From contig JAPFFF010000001.1 in the NCBI GenBank assembly GCA_039105265.1, forward strand, positions 8,060,001-8,124,000: a stretch of 64,000 nucleotides of DNA, in the 5' to 3' direction. The translations under genes were made by a program, and so were the position numbers. This DNA is from Tritrichomonas musculus. Taxonomy: Eukaryota > Parabasalia > Tritrichomonadida > Tritrichomonadidae. The notes under the pieces are model-generated. The model saw only the letters and a program-made list of their open reading frames with translations. It was not told the origin of the DNA and made no database searches. The first letter of the stretch is position 1. Each line of letters opens with the position of its first letter. Positions 18,666 through 28,699 of this stretch are shown piece after piece.

Positions 18666-21464
18666 TTAACATTTTTTTGCCTTTTTTAATATAACTTTTG
18701 ACTGTTCTATCTTCAATTTTTCAAGCAATGAATTAAATTGATTTTCGATTTCAATGCATAATTGGTCAAGAGGTATCAAAGCATTTGGTAAAAATCTGGC
18801 CAATGAATCTGGTGTCTCTTTCAAAAGTTCATTAAACTGTAGGTACTTCATCAAAAAGAAAGAATCTGCATAAAGTCCAGTTTTATACAACTCGAAAAGA
18901 ACTGTATGAAACTCGTTTGATGAAGCGAAGAACGATATTGCATCTTCCTTCTTGTGTAACTCTAACATTTTGCATCCCAAACGGAACAGAGCGCGTTTTT
19001 TGTCATCCTGGTGAGGGCAATTCCGTATAAAACGTAATGCGTGTTCGTCTTGACCGTAGTCGATCAAGCAATTTAGAGCAATTTTGTCCATTCTTCCCAA
19101 TCTGAACAAAAGAGAGCCTTCGTCGAACATTCCAGCCTCGCACATACTAATTGCAGCGGATTTCAAACGAGCCTTTGCCTTTTCTTCGATTGTAACTGAT
19201 CTATCAGCTGCATTTTTATTATTTTCCGAATTTTTATTTTTTTCGAAATTTTTCAAATTTGATGCTGATTTTGATGTTGTCATCGACTTTTCCAATTGAA
19301 AAAGTAAAGTTGAAAAAACGATATCAGAAAAAGTGTCAGATGGTGAATTTGCTAGGATTTGAGCAGCTTCAGAAAAATTATCAGAAAAAATGAGAGAATT
19401 CACTTTCATCCTTATAAAATCAGAATTGTCAATGTCGGCCATTTCAAGCAGCTCCCAATTTATCTTCTCAAGCTGCCCGCTCTCGCCTGCGCCGAATCTT
19501 GCCTGCAGCCTCAAGTTGTTCTTGTTGAGGAGGCACTGCCAAGCATTCTTCGCCAGGAACGATAAGCACAGGCTGTCGGGATTCAGTATGTAGTCCTTGA
19601 TTATCTTTGCTTCTGACGGTGCCGATAAGTAGTTGGTCAATTGAGAGGCGAAATTCCAACCGTTATTTTTCAAAAGGACGAATTTAACGGCCTTGTCAAC
19701 GGTCATCACAAGTATCGACTCTTCGTCGACACGCTTGTAAGAGACGACTGGAAACGGGCAGATGTTCACTCCGCTTTCGGAGACAGAAAAAAGAGTATTT
19801 GACCTTGCAAGGCCAATTATCACATTTGAGGAAGAGAAGGTCAAATTGCGGAGGTTTTGAAGCCTTGTCTGAATTTGAGAGGAATTTTTGCCGTCAAATA
19901 AATGAATGACTCCGTTTGAAAAGCCCGTTGCCATCATTTCGCCATTCAAGGCGAAACATAACGGTTCATAACCGATGCCCGAATGAGTGATCTTTTTCTG
20001 AAGACGAGTGATTCCACTTTTTGTGAAGGTATAGAATTGTATCTCGTTGTTCTTCGTTATGAGGGAGAAGCTGCCGTGAGTGGTCGAGCTCGTCATGTCG
20101 TCAATCGAAAGGTCAACGATGTCGTTTGACAGTATCAGCGGGCTCTCTTTGCCCTCAATGAAGACCCCCAGAGTGCGGAGGTCCCTTTGAACAATGAGGC
20201 ACCCGTGACGGGACCCGAAACAGCGTAAGACAGAGAAAAATTTGGACGTGTAGGTCTCGATGTGGCATATGGCAATGTCAATGAAGCCGAGGTGGCTGCC
20301 CGCTTGCCAATAAATTCTGGAGATTGCGGAATCAAAATTAACAAATGTGATTGGTTGGTTGGTGACCAAGTATCGCTTGATTTGGCTAGGTTCATAAACA
20401 TTGCCTGAGATAATAAAACCGTCATGTGTGCCGATAGCATAATTGGTACCATCTGAATCAAAACTAGAGGCACAGCTCGGGAAGAAAAGATCATAGGAAA
20501 CAATCATGTATTTGGAAAGATCAAAAAGACCAAGACCAAGGGATGAGTGAAACATGAAGGCGTATCGAGGATGAAGATGAGATATGCATGAAGAAACAAT
20601 TGAACCATTTTCACATGATTGCTGCTTGTCAAATATCATTTGAAAATTTAAATTACCAGGGGATTTGAAAACAGTTATTCCACCATTTTTAAGAATGATT
20701 ATAAAGACAGAAAAATCATCTGGTAATTGAAGTAAGGAGTTGAAAGTGGAAGAGGTTAATCGTTGTGAAATAATGGGAAAAACAATTTGTGATTCAATAT
20801 GGAATAAATAAATCTCACTAGGAAGTATAAAAAAAATTGAATCTGGAAGATGATAGGACCATTGTGCATCACATATTCCTTCTTTGTTTGGTAACTCAAT
20901 TCTCTCTAATTTGACTATTGGCTTTTTCTGCTCATTAAAATATTGATATATAGTAAAAAAATTAGAATTTTCTTTGAATAATATAAAATTACGGTTTTGT
21001 GAATCTACTGAAATACGATTGTAATCATATCGAAGGAGCATTTCCCATAGTTGTTTGCATGGTTCTTTTTGAGTCGGAAAATTAATTAAAATCAATCTTT
21101 TATTTTTTAATAATATTAATAAATTGTCTTGAATACAATGAATTCCACAAACATCTTCGTTATTATTCGATTTGCCACATTTAAAACTGGAAATAACAAT
21201 TCGGCTATTTATATCATAGAAATATACTGTTCCACTTGTATCACCTGCCGATAATATTTTCTCAGTATTATGAAATGATATTGATGTAATTGGATAAATT
21301 GAAAAAGAAATAGGGCAAATTGCTTCTATTTTATTGTTTGAAAAATATGATAAAAATATTGTCGAGCCAGCTGATACTGCTATGAAGTCATAATTACTGC
21401 TAGCAATTGCTCCTTTATTTTCATTGATATATTGCTGTGAAAACTGGGGAATAAAATTTATCAT
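18666..21464 (-). CDS. WD40 beta-propeller plus alpha-solenoid protein, WDR11-like
   Basis: The protein has 932 residues. The N-terminal two thirds contain WD40-type blades (for example SISFHNTEKILSAGDTSGTVYFYD near 60-85, and GEMMATGFSNGVIHLFD in the middle). From about residue 600 to the end it is helical, TPR/solenoid-like (MFDEGSLLFRLGRMDKIAL). This layout is shared by trafficking scaffolds such as WDR11, coatomer and IFT subunits. The overall order best recalls WDR11, which works with FAM91A1 in endosome-to-Golgi tethering. That assignment is an inference. The middle of the gene (about 18.9-20.4 kb) is strikingly GC-rich (64 of 120 bases at 19441-19560), while the 5' part is under 20% in places. 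The start is the first ATG of the frame. Confidence 0.6.
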   Translation of the reverse strand: MINFIPQFSQQYINENKGAIASSNYDFIAVSAGSTIFLSYFSNNKIEAICPISFSIYPITSISFHNTEKILSAGDTSGTVYFYDINSRIVISSFKCGKSNNNEDVCGIHCIQDNLLILLKNKRLILINFPTQKEPCKQLWEMLLRYDYNRISVDSQNRNFILFKENSNFFTIYQYFNEQKKPIVKLERIELPNKEGICDAQWSYHLPDSIFFILPSEIYLFHIESQIVFPIISQRLTSSTFNSLLQLPDDFSVFIIILKNGGITVFKSPGNLNFQMIFDKQQSCENGSIVSSCISHLHPRYAFMFHSSLGLGLFDLSKYMIVSYDLFFPSCASSFDSDGTNYAIGTHDGFIISGNVYEPSQIKRYLVTNQPITFVNFDSAISRIYWQAGSHLGFIDIAICHIETYTSKFFSVLRCFGSRHGCLIVQRDLRTLGVFIEGKESPLILSNDIVDLSIDDMTSSTTHGSFSLITKNNEIQFYTFTKSGITRLQKKITHSGIGYEPLCFALNGEMMATGFSNGVIHLFDGKNSSQIQTRLQNLRNLTFSSSNVIIGLARSNTLFSVSESGVNICPFPVVSYKRVDEESILVMTVDKAVKFVLLKNNGWNFASQLTNYLSAPSEAKIIKDYILNPDSLCLSFLAKNAWQCLLNKNNLRLQARFGAGESGQLEKINWELLEMADIDNSDFIRMKVNSLIFSDNFSEAAQILANSPSDTFSDIVFSTLLFQLEKSMTTSKSASNLKNFEKNKNSENNKNAADRSVTIEEKAKARLKSAAISMCEAGMFDEGSLLFRLGRMDKIALNCLIDYGQDEHALRFIRNCPHQDDKKRALFRLGCKMLELHKKEDAISFFASSNEFHTVLFELYKTGLYADSFFLMKYLQFNELLKETPDSLARFLPNALIPLDQLCIEIENQFNSLLEKLKIEQSKVILKKAKKC

Positions 21465-21934
21465 GATTATTTTTAATAATATATTTGGTCATTGAGAAGT
21501 TAGAAATCGATTATTATCAATTGAAATAAAATCAATGTTCACAATATTTTCAATAATTTTGATATACAATAAGTTAAAAAATGTTTGTAGAATATATTTA
21601 TAAAAAGGATATATATTTTCAAAAATTTTGATCTTAATATTAATATTACTATATTTATTATATTTATATATATTTTCAAGGTAATTTAGATTTTTAATCG
21701 TATAGCAGAATAAAAAACTTTGTTTCAATAAAAAAAAAATTCTTTTGATCTTATGATATCATTGTAATAAATATTTATTGAATGCAGTTTTAATCTAAAA
21801 ACTGATATATTGGATTGAGGAAAGAATTTTATTAAAAATGTTAAACGTACTTTGATATGGGTTAACATTAATGAATGAGAAAAACATAACTAAGATTTTA
21901 TTATAACGGAATCTAAATTCTATCCCAATTCTTA
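21465..21934. other. Divergent intergenic region
   Basis: This lies between the start of the WDR11-like gene (minus) and the start of the RPxT coiled-coil gene (plus), so it should hold both promoters. It is AT-rich and I see no clear initiator motif or other structure. Confidence 0.5.
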
Positions 21935-22783
21935 ATGAATCCTCATCCAGCAAAACGGCCTTTTAGAAAAGGTTCAGGAATTCCTGAACATGTACCTCCA
22001 CTTCGTCCAAAGACAGCAAAGCAAAGAGTTCAAAAAGATGTAATTATTGAAGAAAGGCCAACCACAGGCTATAAAGCTACTCCTCAAAGACCTCCAACTG
22101 TAATTAGGAACAAAGCTCCTTCCAAAAATCCAGGCTCAAGGCTTGATTCTGGTCCAACTCCACGGAAAATGCAAGCAGTTGGTTCAAATATACCATCAAA
22201 AAGGCCAACAACAGCCCAGCCAGTTCGTCAAGGCCGTGGTATTGTTAATTCATATAAGCCCAAGCAAAATCAAATCCCAGATGATCCTGACATTAACTAT
22301 GAAATTGAAACTGCCAAAATTCGAGATGAAATCGCTAAAGAATTTGGTATATCAGTAAATGAAGAAGATATTGAACAGCCTTGGGTAAATGAATTATCTT
22401 CAATTCAAGATAAGTTAAACGAAAATATTTATCAATCATCAATTATAGACGATAATCCTGTTACGATTATGGACCAAGTATCAAATGAAATGATGAGCTC
22501 AAATTCAGCACAAGATAATCCATTTCAAAATGCAAACAAAATGCTTGATGATTCATTTGCTCAATTTCAGCAAAGAATGGATGAAGAAAAGAAACTTCTG
22601 GATGAAAGAATTAATTTACTTCAAAAATTTGGGCATGATTTAATGCTTCATTCTGCTTCAGAATATAAAGCTGACACTGAACCCGATGATATAGATGATA
22701 TATTGCAAAAACCACAACCAATAATTATTCAAACAAAAGCCAGACCTGGAACTGCAAGAACGAAACCAAATGGATACGTATAA
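21935..22783 (+). CDS. Basic, Pro-rich coiled-coil protein with RPxT motifs
   Basis: I do not recognise the family. The protein has 282 residues. The first about 110 are disordered, rich in Lys, Arg and Pro, with R-P-x-T motifs at residues 24, 41, 52 and 90 and another near 270 (RPGTARTKP). The centre is acidic, and a coiled coil lies at about 200-235 (FQQRMDEEKKLLDERINLLQKF). Basic RP-rich tails joined to a coiled coil are common in microtubule and basal-body proteins, so a cytoskeletal role is possible but not shown. The composition is uniform, the frame is clean, and the start is the only early ATG. Confidence 0.75.
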   Translation: MNPHPAKRPFRKGSGIPEHVPPLRPKTAKQRVQKDVIIEERPTTGYKATPQRPPTVIRNKAPSKNPGSRLDSGPTPRKMQAVGSNIPSKRPTTAQPVRQGRGIVNSYKPKQNQIPDDPDINYEIETAKIRDEIAKEFGISVNEEDIEQPWVNELSSIQDKLNENIYQSSIIDDNPVTIMDQVSNEMMSSNSAQDNPFQNANKMLDDSFAQFQQRMDEEKKLLDERINLLQKFGHDLMLHSASEYKADTEPDDIDDILQKPQPIIIQTKARPGTARTKPNGYV

Positions 22784-24201
22784 TTTAATAGTTTTATACT
22801 ATTTTTTATCCATTCGTAAAAAGTTCAATCAAATTGTTATAAACAGAATTTTTCATTCCAATGGCGATCAGTTCACACATGCTTTAGTGTTAGAAATTAA
22901 CTTTTTGAATTATAGATCATTATTAATGAGAAGATCATTATTGATGAGAAAATCATTAATCGTTTATTCTGTTAAGATAATTCATATGAAGATGCTTGTA
23001 GATAAATTTAAATATTTATTTTACAAGTCTGCATATTTTCTCATCTCATGTTTGCAGAGTTATTAAGTATGTGAATGTACTTATAACTTAATATTATTTA
23101 AAATAAATATGTATTTTGAATAAAATGTTTTATTTAAAAAAAGATAATCGTTTATTAATTTAAAAAAGAGAAAAACTAGGTAATGAGAGTATAAAATGAA
23201 TAACAAATAGATTCAATTTTCTTTGATATTTGCATTGATCAAGGAGCAAAATGAATAAAAAAGATCGAAAACTAATTAAACATTAATATAGAATTTAATA
23301 TATCATACATATTATATATATGTTTTAAATATATATTAAGATTTTATATCATTTAATAATATGAAATATATCGAGATTTAATTATAATAATATTTTAATT
23401 TTTCAATTTCTTACATTATTAAATCATATTAATGATATCTTCTTAAATATTTTAATAAAACAAATATAAAATGAATATTTGTATATATATAATTATATAA
23501 ATATATAAATAAACATTATATATAAATATAAAATACATAATATATAGTATTTTAATGAAATATGATATAAAGGATAAAAACTCTAAGAATTTTCAATCAA
23601 TTATATCTCTAAATATTCACTTTTTCAAATAATATAAAATATTATATAAAAAATCTTTATCTCAATGAAAAATATTTATTTTATTTAACAAAGTAAAATA
23701 TATAAGTTATATTTATCATTTTAAATATTTAAGGAAAAATTTTGTTTTGTTGTGAGAAAAAATATTTATGTATTAGAATGAAGATTTATTAAAATTTTGT
23801 CAATTATTGAATGCAACACTGAAAAATATGGTTAAAAAAAAGAAGCATTTTTTAGAGGTTTTTTATTTTAAAATCCTTAAATATCAATAAGTTATGATGG
23901 CGGTAAAAAATTGTATAGAAATAGAATTCTCATAAAAATTTTATAGTTTTTACACTTTTTGAAAAGATATAATTTGAGTGATGTCATCAATAATCGTTCA
24001 GATTTTCTCCATCTTATAAAATAATGAAATAGTTTTTAAATGGCAAAAGTTAAAGAGAAGTAAAAAAAGTAAGAGAAAAAGAGAGAGAAAAGAAAAATGG
24101 AAAAAAAAAGATAATAAAAAGATAATAAAAATAAAAGACCGCAAATTTAAAGTTTAAATAAATCTAAAATTAATATACAAAATATCTATATCTATTTACA
24201 T
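22784..24201. other. Intergenic, extremely AT-rich
   Basis: An 18-bp unit (AGATCATTATTAATGAGA type) is repeated about 2.5 times at 22914-22960. From 23.25 to 23.75 kb the sequence is mostly A/T with TATA repeats. A purine-rich tract of about 95 bases (24046-24140) lies just 3' of the Myb gene. I see no coding region; open frames here have no coding character. Confidence 0.55.
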
Positions 24202-25299
24202 TTAATATAGTGAATAACCAATAAGTTCCTGTTGATTGGTAGAACTGGGGCAAAACTCTGGTGTTGTAGCTTCTTCGAAAAGGTGTGGTTCCCAAAAGTC
24301 AACAAATTCTATTTCAGGAATTTCTGTGGATTGAATCTCTTCATCATTTGATAAAAAAAGTTCTTCACTTTTTAGGTTATCGTTGTTATTTACCAAAGGT
24401 TGAGGCAAAAATGAATTTTGCTTTTGAAGTTGTTGTGTTGATTGATGAAATTGTTGTGTCTGTGGTTGTGTTGTTTTTGGTTGATGGTGGAGTTGAGGTT
24501 GGGGGTTTTGTTGAATCTGTAGAATTTGTTGCTGTGGTTGCTGTTGAATTCTTGGTTGAATTGGAATTTGATTAAATTGTGGCTGTGATTGTGATTTTGG
24601 GATTTGTGGTTGAACTTGTTGAAATTGTTGTGGTGGAAATATGAAGTGTTGTGGAAAAGATGTCTGTGGTTCTTGCATATTTAGAAGAAATGCATTACCT
24701 GGAAGCATTTGAATCTGTGAATGTTGTTGTGGAACTTGAATTTGGATGTTTCTAACAATTTGTTTTCTCCTTTGTTGCTCTAAAACTATGAAAGCATTTT
24801 GTTGGGGAGAAACCTTAACCCTCTTTCTTGTTTTTCGGTATGGAAAGAGGGATTCTGAAGGATCATTAACAAATTTAAACTTTCCATTATCTTCAACTGT
24901 TCGATATTTGAGATGAGAATACCATCGATTTTTAATATCATTTTCTGATCTTCCATTAAAGAATTTTCCAATACTAGACCAACAACGTCCAAGTTCATTA
25001 ACCTTCTCAAGTAATAAATCATCTTCTATTTCTGTCCATGGGCCGGTACGAATTGATGGATTAAGATAATTAAGCCAACGTTCTCTACATTGTCTTGAAG
25101 ATCTCCCATTAAAATGGGCTGCAACTTGTTCCCAATTAACAATTTGTAAACTTGTCATTATATCAAGTAGCTTTGCATCTTCTTCAACTGTAAATGGACG
25201 ACGAGATGCTGATGATAATCCAAGCTTCTTCATATCCTTTGCTCCCAACATTTTTGGTGCGTTATTAGAATAAAATGATGTGAATTCAATTTGAGACAT
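24202..25299 (-). CDS. R2R3-Myb DNA-binding protein with Gln/Pro-rich tail
   Basis: The protein has 365 residues. There are two Myb repeats: R2 at about 33-82 (PFTVEEDAKLLDIM, then NWEQVAAHF and RQCRERWLNYL) and R3 at about 87-133 (GPWTEIEDDLLLEKV, then CWSSIGKFF and NDIKNRWYSHL). The first Trp of R2 is Phe, a common substitution. A basic stretch (YRKTRKRVKV) follows and may be a nuclear localisation signal. Residues about 170-300 are rich in Gln and Pro, as in activation domains, and the C-terminus is acidic. Trichomonads have many such Mybs, some regulating iron-responsive genes; the target of this one cannot be read from sequence. Confidence 0.9.
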   Translation of the reverse strand: MSQIEFTSFYSNNAPKMLGAKDMKKLGLSSASRRPFTVEEDAKLLDIMTSLQIVNWEQVAAHFNGRSSRQCRERWLNYLNPSIRTGPWTEIEDDLLLEKVNELGRCWSSIGKFFNGRSENDIKNRWYSHLKYRTVEDNGKFKFVNDPSESLFPYRKTRKRVKVSPQQNAFIVLEQQRRKQIVRNIQIQVPQQHSQIQMLPGNAFLLNMQEPQTSFPQHFIFPPQQFQQVQPQIPKSQSQPQFNQIPIQPRIQQQPQQQILQIQQNPQPQLHHQPKTTQPQTQQFHQSTQQLQKQNSFLPQPLVNNNDNLKSEELFLSNDEEIQSTEIPEIEFVDFWEPHLFEEATTPEFCPSSTNQQELIGYSLY

Positions 25300-25435
25300 T
25301 ATTCAATTTATTTTGAGAAGATTGATAAGGATGGTTGTAGAATTTGAATTAAAAATAAAGTTTAACCGTCTCAAATTTTGTGAAAGATCATCAATTTTTT
25401 GAAAGGAAAGATTCTTTTTTTTTTTGTAATCTACT

Positions 25436-25755
25436 ATGCACGTCATCAAGGTTTTGCAAAGTTCCGTAATAGGACTTCCAATGGACTATAGGGATATACT
25501 CTAAGGTCAAGCAATGCCCAATGTGATTCAAATCATCTAAATAACTAATAATTATGGAAATTACCAATAAGTGCAGTTTCCTTCAACTTGACAGGCTAAT
25601 CGAGCTTCAGGACCTTCAATATGTTGTTGCCTGCATCTCCTTTGCCTCAATGACCTTCAGAAGAAGTAATTTTTTCAACTCTCCTCTATTTACTTAATTT
25701 CAGCACATGAAGACCTTCAGATAGTGATCTACAAGCAAACAAGAATCAATTCAGA
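25436..25755. other. GC-richer island of unknown nature upstream of the Myb gene
   Basis: Roughly 40% GC (24 of 60 bases at 25441-25500; 25 of 60 at 25561-25620) stands out from flanks near 20-25%. It contains three copies of GACCTTCA (near 25611, 25652 and 25708). No frame on either strand stays open over the whole island, and no known RNA signature was found. It could be a non-coding RNA gene, a long regulatory or leader region of the Myb gene, or a fragment of a decayed gene. Confidence 0.35.
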
Positions 25756-27402
25756 AATAAAAAGAAAATCGCAAATTGATTTTATTTTTTTTTATCAAAC
25801 ATAATTTGTTGGTTTAAATTGATTTTTTTGTTTTGATATAAGGTGTTACCAGCAACATTACATATATATATCACAATTACCCCGTTTATATCCAATTTTT
25901 ATTTTATAAGAATGGAATTATTACAATCGCAATTACTAGGAACTCTCGCTTCTATCGCTCTTTCCCGATATATTTATTTATTTACTCGTAAAAAAGATAC
26001 AAAAAAATTCAGAAAATCATGGTCATAAGACAATTTCAACCGTTTATTTTCGATTTTTGATTCTATATTTTAACTCAATTTTTTTCTATGTATATACGAT
26101 ATTAAATCATTGAATTTAAAAATATTCATAAAATTCAATGAATAATTGATTGTTGGGAAACTCTATCAAAAAAAAAAAAAGGAAAATAATCCATTTGTTT
26201 AATAATTTTAAATATTATATTATTTTTTAATGTTCAATATAAATAAATTGCTTTTTCTGAGTTCTCAAATGCTCTACTCAAAAGTGTAAAATTTAATTAT
26301 ATGAGAACTCTTAATATTTCTCATTTATTTACTTATTTATCTCTGACGAGCATATTTTTATTTTTCTGAATTTGATTATATTTACAAAATTTCATCAATT
26401 TCAAAAAAGTGTTATTCATAAGTGCTATAAATTGAATTGTTTTATTGAAAAAAAAATTTTACATCATTTTCAAATGTAAATCGGCCAAATATTTATTCTC
26501 ACAAAATTTGTTTAGATTTCAAGGAAATAATTATCCTTTATAATTCTAAATCAATCTGCAAGTTGCTTTATTTCATATAATTTCATGTTATCTCCTGCCT
26601 TTTAATTTCTATATTTGTTTGAATCTTTGCTATTTTTATTATTCATCTCTTATCCATTTCTGTTATAAATTATCGGTTATTCGTTAATTATCATTCTTTT
26701 TAGATGTTTTATCTTCGGTATTCTTGTCCAATTATAAGATACTTTCTTCATTTGTTTTTTTTTAATTCAAATTTTATTATTTTTATTTGTGAAGAGAGAA
26801 TAAATTAATTAATTTATCATAATGAAATATGACAACAATCATGGCAAATGATCTTAAGTAAATTCATAAAAAAGAAAAATTAATAATTTTATATTTTTTT
26901 CATATTTAAATTTAAAACTGAATAGTTTTTGAAATTAATATTTCTCTTTCGTTTTCATGTAATTTCTGATGCTGACTGTTATGTAGTTTCTAAAACCAAA
27001 TTAAATGAAATGAATAAAATTTGATTTGAAAAATATGAAATTTTTTACATAGATGGTATGAAATTTATTTATATGTAAAATGTTTAAAACAATATTATTT
27101 TCATATTGAGTTCTTTTTTAATTATTTGATTCGAAATTTTTCTTAAAAAAAATTTTATTCAAAACAGGTGCAAATGACATCAATCTTCAAAAATATGAAA
27201 TATTTCATACTATTGCATTTAATTTTAAACAACGTTTTTGCTGTATTCAAAAAATTCCATTTCCTTCTAACACCCAATTCATTATCAAAAAGTTTCTTAT
27301 CACTTCACAGCATATAGAATATGATGATTATTTTTATTTTGATTGTTTTTTTTTTTTTTACAACTAATCTTTCCTTCGTTTAAATATATCTGAATGATAT
27401 TT
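25756..27402. other. Intergenic, AT-rich
   Basis: No convincing gene is seen. A 9-bp inverted pair (GAGTTCTCA at 26259-26267 and its inverse at 26302-26310) is the only structure noted. Confidence 0.5.
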
Positions 27403-27918
27403 AGCTGATAAGGGTGTCCAAATTGGATATTTTAACCGTTTTTTGGATTTTTTTTTTTTAAATTTTGGATAACGGTTTTATTTTGAATTACTATTTGTCT
27501 ATATCGAATTATTAAAAAAGCCCAATAAATTCTTTATTTTTGCATATTTTTGTGCATTTGCTGTTAATTAAATTAGTTATGCATTGGGTTTTTTAATTTT
27601 CTTTGATGCAAAATAAAGGAAATGGTAGAAATTACAAAAAATCCAAAAATATTAATGTAAACTATAGAATGGATTTTTTATATATCCATTCAATGGTTTA
27701 TTTTGGATTTTCTCAGAAAAAAATCCATTCAATGGTTTACAGTATTCAAAAAAATCCATTCTATAGTTTACATTATGAACTTTTTGAGAATAAAAATCCA
27801 TTTATTAAAACTTTTGATTTATTATATGAAAAAATGAAAAATCCAAGCTGGATTTTTTTTCCATCCAGGATTACGGTTATCCTACGATAAAATCCAAAAT
27901 GGACAGGATTATAGCTGA
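27403..27918. mobile_element. MITE-like nested hairpin element
   Basis: The ends are imperfect inverse copies: AGCTGATAAGGGTGTCCA at 27403 matches, with differences, the inverse of 27897-27916, sharing TGTCCA, TTGGAT and ATAACCGT/ATAACGGT blocks. Inside is a perfect 27-bp inverted repeat, and several further AAAATCCA/TGGATTTT pairs also occur. There is no coding capacity. Target-site duplications are not obvious. Confidence 0.45.
27653..27775. repeat. Perfect 27-bp inverted repeat with internal direct repeat
   Basis: The arms are 27653-27679 and 27749-27775 (core TGTAAACTATAGAATGGA), separated by 69 bases. The loop carries two direct copies of ATCCATTCAATGGTTTA (about 27684 and 27722). It lies inside the larger MITE-like element. 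Confidence 0.85.
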
Positions 27919-28699
27919 TTATAATTAAATTTCTTTTTTTTTCAAATATTATCAAAATGAATAATCAGACATTTTTGGTATCTGAGATTTAAAATAAGCA
28001 AGCTGATAATATTCAATTAACTATTAAATACTGGGTGTTTTCTTATTTTAATTAACAAAAAAAAATTATCGTTTTTCAACTGTGGTTTTTATGATTAGTA
28101 TTGTTGTTGAAAAAAATGAATGATCTAAATATGTTATGTTATCTTATTAAAGGAGTTCTTTGAAATTTCAGATGATATTTATAATTGAAAAAACCAATTT
28201 CAGATGATATCTATTAAAACCAATTTTCATTTTTTGAATAATTCCATATGTTGTTTTTGGGTTGATATATATTTTTTAAAAATAAAACTTTTAAAATTTG
28301 GCATTACAATAAAAATTTTTTGCCATTATTTCATTTTAATTTGTATTCATAAATTACTTATGAATGTTGTTGTAAAGGTTATATTATTTTTAGTTAGTTA
28401 ATGTTTTGATATTTCCCAATCAAATAGAATCTCAATTAAAAAATAAAACACATTATTTAGTTTATATTGTAGTATTGGCTTTTATAAATGTAAGTATGCT
28501 AAAAATCATATTTATTTCAATTCTAACGTTCATATTTTCATGATTTTAAATGATGAATAATTTGTTTAAAAAATATATGTCTTAAATGTGTTTGTAACGT
28601 TATTAAATATAGATAATAATAGCATATGCAGCCTTTAAGGTTGTCTCAATCAATTTTAACATAACGGCACAATGAAAATATGGTCATTCTTTGAATAAT
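27919..28699. other. Intergenic, AT-rich
   Basis: I see no gene or RNA here. A stretch near 28165-28205 contains two copies of TTTCAGATGATAT about 35 bases apart. Confidence 0.5.

Noticed and set aside
22770-23066. 98-codon open frame overlapping the end of the RPxT gene
   Set aside because: It overlaps a real gene in another frame. Its repeated SLLMR comes from the 18-bp tandem repeat and there is no coding character.
25570-25700. A peptide on the minus strand (GPEARLACQVEG) that looked like a ferredoxin cluster loop
   Set aside because: The matching upstream ferredoxin-like segment overlaps the same bases in another frame, so the two cannot be consecutive parts of one protein. There are also stops on both sides.
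25912-26028. Small frame of 38 codons with a hydrophobic start
   Set aside because: It is too short to tell from chance in this composition, with no homology and no clear initiator near it.
27603-27890. 95-codon open frame
   Set aside because: It reads through the arms and direct repeats of the hairpin element, so its repeated residues reflect DNA repeats, not a protein.
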